Positions 56,201 through 64,000 of a DNA stretch of 64,000 bases are shown piece by piece. The stretch's first letter is position 1. Every line of letters starts with the position of its first letter. The stretch lies in assembly GCA_030522415.1 (NCBI GenBank), contig CM060126.1:4537145-4601144 (forward strand). Reading direction: 5' to 3'. The translations under genes were made by a program, and so were the position numbers. This DNA comes from Channallabes apus (lineage: Eukaryota; Chordata; Actinopteri; Siluriformes; Clariidae). Under the pieces are notes generated by a model, which was not told the DNA's origin, ran no database searches, and worked only from the letters and a program-made list of their open reading frames with translations.

Positions 56201-57085
56201 GGTCTTAGCATTATCAGGCAAAGAGTTCAAGGTTGTTGATCCGGCCTCCAAATACCCAATACTTACCCCAATACTTAATATAAAATACCCCCAAATACTC
56301 CAAAAACACAATAACAACACAATCTGTTGAATTAACAAGTCAGTTAGGGGTCTTTTTTGCAATTCCTAAACTGTGACTGGAATTCTTGCCGCTTCTTGTT
56401 CACTTTTCGGAACTCCTTTTCCTTTTTGGAACTTGGATGACGCAAACAGCCAGAGGGTGCCCTCTTGTGGTCTTCAAAAAAAGAAAGCCTAGCTTTTTTT
56501 GTGTGTGCGCGTGCATGTGTGCGCGTGCATGTGTGTGTGTGACTCATTGTCTCTCAGATTGTTACGGGCTGATACGTACTGTGCTGCCAGAGAATTGCTC
56601 TCCTTCTGCTCTCCTAACAGCCTGTGCGTGAATGGAGAATTGAGTCTGAACACTCTGGAATTCTTAAAAGTAGATTTCCAGTGAATGCCTGCATTTCAGA
56701 ACCTCAGTGAAAAAGTGAAAAAGCTTGCTCTGAGTGTTGTTGCACCGTGTGAACAATCCGTCCTCCGCATGAGGCCGTGATTTCTTACAATGGCTCGACT
56801 CGATGGATGACATTTTTACATATTTCTGCTGTTCTCTCTCAGCGTGCATCTGTGCTTGGATCTCTGTGCATTTGTGCAGTGTTAATGTGGTTTAGTTCTG
56901 TATGCGGTTTGTATTGCAGAGCTTTGTGATGATATGAGTACGCCTCACTGGTCTTTAAATTGAGTCAGTTTTGAATTGGAGTATTTATGCTAATTGGGCT
57001 TATTCTGTTCTCCAGCTTATATGTTTTGTGTTTCTGGGCACTTGGATCCAGCTTTCGTAAAATTCAGCGTATAGAATTTTAGCAA
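56201..57085. other. Intergenic, no recognised gene
   Basis: GT/GC dinucleotide run at 56499-56542; otherwise no feature. Confidence 0.35.
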
Positions 57086-57089
57086 GGTG

Positions 57090-57325
57090 TTTGTCCTATT
57101 GGTTGATGTTTTGGTTGCTGAGCACAGTGTTGTTGTTGGTCTTTCGCCCCAGAGGACCCCTCGATTATGCCAGATGCCCTTCCTATTTACACAACCCTCC
57201 CTATTTTATCCTTTAGCTTGGGACTGGAACTGCATTCTTTGGCTCCGGCTTGAGCATTGTATGGTAATTAGACCCGGCCTTCCACATGGCAGGCAAGAAA
57301 CCTACCTCTGAGCCACCAATGTCCA
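57090..57325 (-). repeat. Degenerate tRNA-like SINE fragment
   Basis: Minus strand begins GACATTGGTGGCTCAGAGG and continues TTTCTTGCCTGCCATGTGG, a tRNA-derived head with worn box B. The inner part (GATGCCCTTCCTATTTACAC) fits a repeat known from fish. Confidence 0.5.
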
Positions 57326-57339
57326 ATTTTCTGAGCTTA

Positions 57340-57965
57340 GTGCACCTCGAAAAATCATATCATTAAAAGATTTTTTTTCTGGATTTTAATTTAAAGAGCG
57401 AAAGTCTCATATATTCTAGTTTCATATAAAGTGAAATATTTCAAACCTTTGTTTTAGTTTTGATAATTACAACATATAGTTCATGAAAATCAATAGTACA
57501 GTATCTCAAAATATTCGAATATTTCACAAGATCAGTAAAATATTACAGTACAGAAAATCTGTAAAAATTATATTCGATTATGCAGTCAATACTTGGTCAG
57601 GACTCCTTTAGCATGAATTACTGCATCAGTGGAGCATGGCATGGAAGTGATCAGCCCGTGGTACTGCTGAGGCATTGCCAATAATGGTCTTATTAAAGAC
57701 CAGGTTGCTTTGATAGCAGCCTTCAGCTCGTCTGATTTGGGTATTTCCAGTTATATTTGTCAATAGCCGTAGATTCTCTACGGTGTTTGGGTCAGGCATG
57801 TTGGCTGGCCCAAACACTTTTGTTTCAACAGTTTTGGAAATCATCATCTCCATAAAACTTGTCTGAATATGGAATCATAAAGTATTCTAAAATCTCCTGG
57901 TAGGCACCTGAAATGCCTGGCTGTGGACTGGACTTCAAGCAACTTGGATTTTGTGCCTCTACACT
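57340..57965 (-). repeat. Decayed Tc1-like element
   Basis: Words CAATACTTGGTCAGGACTCC, AGGTTGCTTTGATAGCAGCC and TGGGTCAGGCATGTTGGCTG match in order the transposase text of Tc1 families, related to 62305-63490. No intact ends. Confidence 0.6.
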
Positions 57966-58569
57966 GTGCAAACAACGAGGAATGCAGTGGGGAAGTCATG
58001 TCAAGGAGATAAGTATCCTGCTAAACAGGATATACATTTGGGGAATATACAGTAGTGCAATGACAACATTATAAATTATGGATGGTGCAAAGATGCGCAG
58101 TAGATAAAGCAGTGCTATATAAAGTGAAAGAGACAGTGCAGTAGTGTTGTGGTTCTTATGCCATGATGTGCTGTTCAGTACGGTAACAGTCACAGGGAAA
58201 AAAATATTTTTCTCTCTGTTTGTGTGAGTCACAAGGGACCTGCAACGCCTGCATGGTGGGAGAAGGTGAACAGCTCATGGTTAGGGTGACAGGTATCTTT
58301 GATAATGCATCTCACACTTTGCAGACTGTTTAGTGTAAACATCCTCCATGGTTGGTAGCTGGACAACAATGATTCGATGGACTGTATTTGCCACTTTGCG
58401 ATCTGAATGATCCTATTCCCACAACGTTTTTGTGTAGCACATCGTGTTTACCTAGAGGAAAAGACACAAAATTATTCAGCTTGTGTCTTTATGTCAGCTA
58501 TGAGATCACTGCATGTTGCGCTGCTAACAGGAGAATTATATAACTTTGCACTGTGGTTTGTTGCAGATC

Positions 58570-59100
58570 GCTCTTAAATGGAGGATCATTTGTTATCCGT
58601 ATACAATCCGAATGCAATGCACGTTGTATCCAAATACATATACTTCAATATGGAGTCGGTCCCCCTTTCGCAGCTGTAACAGCGTCACTCGTCTTGGTAG
58701 GCTGTCCATAAGATTGTGGAGTGTTTCTGTGAGAATTTGTGCCCATTCATTCTGTAGAGCATTTATGAGGTCAGGCACTGATGCTGGATGAGAAAACGTG
58801 GCTCAGAATCTCTGTTCCAGTTCATCCTAACAGTGCTCGATGAGGTCAGGGCTCTGTGTTAAGGCCAGTCAAGTTCTTCCACACCGAACATCAAACCACA
58901 TCTTTATAGTCCTTGCTTTGTTCCCTGGGGCGCGGTCATGTTGGAATGGAAAAAGGTTTTCCCTTTACAGTATAATGCTTCCCAAAGCATTATAGCTATC
59001 CATGTCTTGGTATGCTGAAGTGTTAAGATTTTGCCTCACTGGGGAAAAGGAGCCTAATTCCAACACTGGTATTCGATTATTAATAGGTTTGGCCATATAG
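58570..59100 (-). pseudogene. Decayed Tc1-like transposase fragment
   Basis: The minus-strand frame near 58778-58640 reads NEWAQILTETLHNLMDSLPRR, the typical C-terminus of Tc1 transposases. Upstream sequence to about 59090 keeps further words of the same family. Several gaps. Confidence 0.65.
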
Positions 59101-59716
59101 TGTATGTTACACTGCTGAAGCCTTATAAAACATGCTTCTATTTTCTTTATGCTCTTTTTCACATACTTATATCAGGAGTGTAAATATAATCTCTTTTGCT
59201 CTGCTGTGAATCAAATCAGACTTTACTCATGATACCGTGTTTCATTAAAAAAAAAAAACGCTAATCATTCTCTAGTTAAAGACCTTTCCCAAATTAGCCT
59301 TCCCACAGATGTCTCACTAATAACAACAGTCAAATATAGCGTTATGGGACCCAGAGTTTGCATTTCAGGGAAATAACTTGCACTTGAGGTTTAATGAACT
59401 AGCTGCAATCCAGAGATTAGGCACAGAAAAGGCAAATGGGTGGAAAAACTGATTTTAGGATACTGTAGGTCGGTAAGACTTTGCAACAATAACAGAAAAC
59501 TATGTGCTTATATAGGGATGAACCAGGAAATAAACAGGAAATGAGCAACTAAATAAAAATCTGATCTTTACTGGTGGGGATGGGCTGTTACCCAATTGGT
59601 CCTCCCTTTCACTGTCCACTCAACGCCAATGGTTCCCACTTCTCTGAGCCACCACTGCCCCACAAGGCTTTACTGCTATTTAGAATATATTTTCAATTTT
59701 CTTGTTTTATTAAAGT

Positions 59717-59787
<71 letters not shown>

Positions 59788-59808
59788 GTCTATCTATCTA
59801 TCTATCTA
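59717..59808. repeat. (TCTA)n microsatellite
   Basis: About 23 TCTA units with one TCTG. It creates an artificial Leu-Ser-Ile-Tyr frame. Confidence 0.95.
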
Positions 59809-60490
59809 ATGATGGCATCAATCACTTGTTTTTTGCTCTTGTAGTTTTAGATAGACATTTCCATAGTTTCTGGCAGGTTTTGGCATCCCGTGCATTTGCC
59901 CACAGCCGGTATGACATTAAGAGGGTGTACAGATGGACACAAAATGGCGCAGAAGGCAAAGAGCAGCACAGAAATCCAAACACTGTTAGACACCTCTTTG
60001 AAATCTACATAAGCTCAGGATACACTCACTCCATGTGTGCTAAATATAATGCGTTAGATGACAGCATCTTTGGGTGGTTTTCAAGTCTTGAAACCCAGGT
60101 AAAGAGCTGGATTGAGGTCTGGGCCATTCGACCATATACAGGGCTTTAAAGCACTCAATTGCAGCTTAGTCAGTAGACTTAGAGTTAATGAACGGTTGGA
60201 ATGTGAACCTCTTTCATGGGCTATTTGTAGATTAGTTAATCTAGAATTGCCCCGTGTTTACTTTTACCCTCAAACTGACCAGTTTCTCATTCTCTACTGT
60301 TAAAAAGAAAACCGAATCAAAAGATGTTACTTTTTTGGACTAAAGAAACTACATCTTTTTTTTTTCCTATCTCGAAATAAAGAGGAGTATCAGTGAATAA
60401 TGAACTCTATGGATCTTTTCATGCTTTACAGATGTGTTATACTGTATATGGTACTGTATATATGTCACTCTCTCACGCACCTACTAATCA
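59809..60490. other. Intergenic, no recognised gene
   Basis: A 191-codon frame here depends on the TCTA repeat and shows no domain. Nothing else noted. Confidence 0.35.
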
Positions 60491-60499
60491 TCTGTGCTG

Positions 60500-61190
60500 C
60501 TTTATCCTCCTGTATATAGAGGGTCGCCTGGGGCCTCGAGTCTGTCCCAGGAGACTTATGGCGCTTTTCCACTGCATAGTACGGCACGACACGGTTCAGT
60601 TCTACTCACTTTTGGGGGGTTTTCCATTGGGAACAGTACCTGGTACCTGGTCCGTTTTTTAGTACCACCTTAGCCGAGGTTCCAAGCGCGCCGAACCGTT
60701 ACCAAAACGTGACGTGTAAACTCTGCTGGTCACCGACTGGCCGGAGAAAATCGTCATTACTGCGTCACTGAACTTTGCGACACGAGACACAACAGAACCG
60801 CTATATTTAGAACAGCCAGAGAAGGATCACACGCACCTTTTTGTATTAACCAAAAATTTTCTTTTGAAACAAACTCCTTCGTCTCGCTGTTAAAAACATC
60901 CACATGCCGAGAATGAAGAACACCATGCCGTCAATATGCTCCATTGTTGTGTGTTTGTTTATGGCGCGTTTACGATGATGTCACGGCAGTAGAGGCGCCG
61001 CAACTAAAACGACACGTGAATAATCCCGCCCACTCTAAAGCGTTACTACACTGCAGTGGAAGCGCAAACCGAGCCGAACTGAGCCGAACCGAAGTGAGCT
61101 GTACTGAACCGTGCTGTGCCGTACTATCCAGTGGAAAAGCGCCATTAGGGTACGAAGTGGGGTACATCTTGGAAAGCTTGTGCTAAAGTC
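60500..61190 (-). repeat. SINE 3' fragment split by a Harbinger MITE
   Basis: CTGTCCCAGGAGACTTA before and TTAGGGTACGAAGTGGGGTACA after the MITE together follow the SINE 3' block in reverse, so the MITE landed in an older SINE fragment. Confidence 0.65.
60559..61144. mobile_element. PIF/Harbinger MITE, copy 2 (586 bp)
   Basis: TGGCGCTTTTCCACTGCATA at the left; the right end CAGTGGAAAAGCGCCA is its inverse. It is flanked by the 3-base duplication TTA (60556-60558, 61145-61147), the Harbinger signature. Inverted relative to copy 1 at 9374, and it carries the same exon-like segment on the minus strand. Confidence 0.9.
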
Positions 61191-62302
61191 TCTAAAGCAG
61201 AGAAGAAGAAAATCTCTCCGACCTCTACAGAAAGGATTTCTATATTCAGGCCTTGTAATAGCAGGTATACAAAGGTTAATGTCTTTGTTAGTAACACTGC
61301 TTCTCTGCAGTTAGCGGTTGATTAGGCCATTTGTTTCTCTATGTGTACATTTATTATTACTTTAATCCCTTACAATAGAACCACATTGCATTCTTTTCAG
61401 CCATTTGCTAACAGGAAACAATTCATCACTTGGCTATACAACTTGAAGTGGATTTATAGGGCTGATAGCATACAGTATGTGCCTTAGAGGTAAGAATATT
61501 CCCCATGTTAGATTTGATTTAGTACAACAGCTTTATAGTGTAGCTAACTTACTATACAAACGTGGTCTTTAAATTAGCTGAGGCACAGTTTAACGGGGAG
61601 AAGTGCAAATTAACATTATGCGTTTCATTATTTGAGGTGGGATGTTATTTAAGTCAGTTAGCCTAATCTGCATGTCTTTGATCCAGCTTCCTAATGACTT
61701 GCAACCATTTTACTTTTTGTCTGTGATGTTTTTTTTTTTTTATTATCTTTTTTGCTATTTGCTGTTTTCTAAGAGCTGCATTGAATAAATGTTATAATCC
61801 TCATTCCTATCACAGTAAAGTCCTTAGTGTTGATTTAACACGTTTAGTGTTTATTGAAGTTCAACTGGTCCCATATAAACACTATGCTGTTATTTCAACA
61901 CTGGGGAATTTCGTCTGTAGAAATATATTACAGAGGATTTTTTTCATAATGCTGAACCATTTTTGATGAAGTACTTTATTCAGAAAGAAAAATCATAGAA
62001 TTAAATAGAATTCAAAATATTAAATAAAAATTTCTTGAAAAGTGTTTATAATGGAATGCTAGATCATGCAATGAAAGCGGTCTCATCAGCTTCTTTGTCC
62101 ATGTTCACTGTGGTTTGTTTTTGTCTGAACGCTAGTTGGTGCTCCAGTATAATCGGTCCACCGAAACTCATCCAGTGAGAAACGTTACGCGGTGCAAAAA
62201 TAAGTGCGATTAAAATGCGTAAAAAAAATTTAACACGTTAGTTTTGTGTAATTAATTAATCTAAGTTAATGCGTTAAAGTCCTGGCCCTATATGTATATA
62301 TA
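61191..62302. other. Intergenic, fragments of dispersed repeats only
   Basis: ACAGTAAAGTCCTTAGTGTTGATTT-like and TTAATGCGTTAAAGTCCTGG-like words (about 61813 and 62265) resemble pieces of common fish repeats, but no element can be bounded. Confidence 0.3.
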
Positions 62303-62304
62303 TA

Positions 62305-63490
62305 CAGGTCCTTCTCAAAAAATTAGCATATTGTGATAAAGTTCATTATTTTCTGTAATGTACTGATAAACATTAGACTTTCATATATTTTAGATTCATT
62401 ACACACAAACTGAAGTAGTTCAAGCCTTTTATTGTTTTAATATTGATGATTGTGGCATACAGCTCATGAAAACCCAAAATCCCCATCTCAAAAAATTAGC
62501 ATATTTCATCCGACCAATAAAAGAAAAGTGTTTTTAATACAAAGATTTCAACCTTCAAATAATGTATAATATTGTATGTATATAATAATATGTATAATAA
62601 TGTATAACCTAAAAATATGTTCAGTTCTGCACTCAATACTTGGTCGGGAATCCTTTTGCAGATTCTTGTGTCTTGTGTCTCTCGACTTTCTCTTCACAAT
62701 ATCCCACAGATTCTCTATGGGGTTCAGGTCAGGAGAGTTGGCAGGCCAATTGAGCACAGTAATACCATGGTCAGTAAACCATTTACCAGTGGTTTTGGCA
62801 CTGTGAGCAGGTGCCAGGTCGTGCTGAAAAATGAAATCTTCATCTCCATAAAGCTTTTCAGCAGATGGAAGCATGAAGTGCTCCAAAATCTCCTGATAGC
62901 TAGCTGCATTGACCCTGCCCTTGATAAAACACAGTGGACCAACACCAGCAGCTGACATGGCACCCCAGACCATCACTGACTGTGGGTACTTGACACTGGA
63001 CTTCAGGCATTTTGGCATTTCCCTCTCCCCAGTCTTCCTCCAGACTCTGGCACCTTGATTTCCGAATGACATGCAAAATTCTCAACCTGTAGCCCATTTC
63101 CTGCACACGCCTGTACACGGTGGCTCTGGATGTTTCTACTCCAGACTCAGTCCACTGCTTCCGCAGGTCCCCCAAGGTCTGGAATCGGTCCTTCTCCACA
63201 ATCTTCCTCAGGGCCCGGTCACCTCTTCTCGTTTTGAGTTTGATTGCGGTTTTGAGTAATGAACCAGGCTGGGAGTTTTTAAAAGCCTCAGGAATCTTTT
63301 GCAGGTGTTTAGAGTTAATTAGTTGATTCAGATGATTAGGTTAATAGCTCGTTTAGAGAACCTTTTCATGATATGCTAATTTTTTGAGATAGGGATTTTG
63401 GGTTTTCATGAGCTGTATGCCACAATCATCAATATTAAAACAATAAAAGGCTTAAACTACTTCAGTTGTGTGTAATGAATCTAAAATATT
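62305..63490 (-). mobile_element. Tc1-like element, CAGGTCCTTCTCAAAAAATT family, broken and right-truncated
   Basis: The left terminal repeat starts CAGGTCCTTCTCAAAAAATT after TA (62303-62304). The right repeat (CTACTTCAGTTGTGTGTAAT) stops at about 63490, before its outer end. Minus-strand transposase in two frames: N-terminal 63199-62990 (ETSRATVYRRVQEMGYRL), then catalytic 63072-62640 with IFQHDLAPAHSAK and LNPIENLWDIVK. At least one frameshift. Confidence 0.85.
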
Positions 63491-63965
63491 ATGTGTTGTT
63501 ACACGTGGTCTTCCACTGCGAGGATGATCAGCTGTCCTTCCTGTCTCCCTGTAGCGCTGTCTTACTGTAGGCGTCTCACAGTGCGGACATGGCGATTTAT
63601 TGCCCTATAGCCACATCAGCAGTCCTCATGCCTCCCTGCAGCATGCCTAATGCACGTTCACGCAGATGAGCAGGGACCCTGGACATCTTTCTTTGGGTGT
63701 TTTTCACAGTCGGTAGACGAGTCTCTTTAGTGTCCTGCGTTTTTAGAACTGTGACCTTAAATGCCGACTTTCTGTAAGCTGTTAAGGTCTTAACGACCAT
63801 TCCACAGGTGCATGTTAATTAACTGATTATGGTTAATTGAACATGCATGGAAAACATTGTTTAAACCCTTTACAATGAAGATCTGTAAAGTTATTTGGAT
63901 TTGTACAACATTATTATTGAAATACACAGTCCTGAAAAAGGGATGTTTGCTCTTTTGCTGAGTAT
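63490..63965 (-). mobile_element. 5' fragment of another Tc1 element (AGTCCTGAAAAAGGGA family)
   Basis: Minus-strand terminal words TCAGCAAAAGAGCAAACATC and CCCTTTTTCAGGACTGT lead to a transposase-like N-terminal frame (63800-63597). The fragment abuts the truncated element at 63490, so one probably inserted into or recombined with the other. Confidence 0.65.
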
Positions 63966-64000
63966 AGTATATATATATATATATATATATACAGCTCTGA

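Noticed and set aside
59574..60149. 191-codon plus-strand open frame
   Set aside because: Its length comes from a TCTA microsatellite, giving a Leu-Ser-Ile-Tyr run. The flanks have no recognisable domain.

Overview
The window is vertebrate nuclear DNA, almost certainly from a teleost fish. The genes have spliced exons with GT-AG borders. The background is AT-rich and full of CA/GT microsatellites, Tc1/mariner elements, Tol2-like hAT elements, PIF/Harbinger MITEs and tRNA-derived SINEs of kinds typical of fish. The species cannot be named from the sequence. No prokaryotic features (operons, CRISPR, ribosome binding sites) are present. Exon joins below were worked out by hand from splice sites and reading phase; none was checked against transcripts.

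Three host genes can be rebuilt. (1) Minus strand, 909-10729: an eight-exon vitamin K-dependent serine protease zymogen that best fits protein C (proc). It has a signal peptide, propeptide, Gla domain, a 25-base aromatic-stack exon, two EGF modules, an activation peptide with seven N-glycosylation sequons, and a trypsin-like domain with an intact catalytic triad. (2) Minus strand, 18960-24159: a four-exon, 77-residue secreted Kazal inhibitor resembling SPINK1, with Arg at the predicted P1 site. (3) Plus strand, 41754-45718: a five-exon geminin coiled-coil gene, gmnc (GEMC1), a regulator of the multiciliated-cell programme, whose start codon alone makes up the coding part of exon 1.

Layout. 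1-10.8 kb: proc, with its introns filled by a Tol2-like hAT element, a 1.6 kb Tc1 element and a nested mariner/SINE/Harbinger stack. 10.8-18.8 kb: intergenic, with a 1 kb hAT element, a Tc1 remnant split by a SINE, and a 1.54 kb Tc1-like element. 18.8-24.2 kb: the Kazal gene, with a Tc1-like element in intron 3 and a second copy of the Tol2-like hAT element in intron 1. 24.2-41.4 kb: intergenic, with SINEs, a LINE 3' end, Tc1 remnants, a second copy of the 1.6 kb Tc1 element, and a GC-richer 33.3-34.6 kb stretch that may hold conserved non-coding DNA. 41.4-46.1 kb: gmnc. 47.5-48.96 kb: a large 22-base minisatellite. 49-64 kb: no convincing gene, but SINEs, several Tc1 families and a Harbinger MITE.

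No new multi-gene system is evident. The most notable points are the loss of calcium-ligand residues in EGF1 of the protein C-like enzyme, its sequon-dense activation peptide, the start-codon-only exon of gmnc with a duplicated intron segment on both sides of exon 2, MITEs that keep promoter- or exon-like pieces, and the minisatellite. The two secreted-protein genes on the minus strand are a protease and a protease inhibitor, but nothing here shows that they work together.
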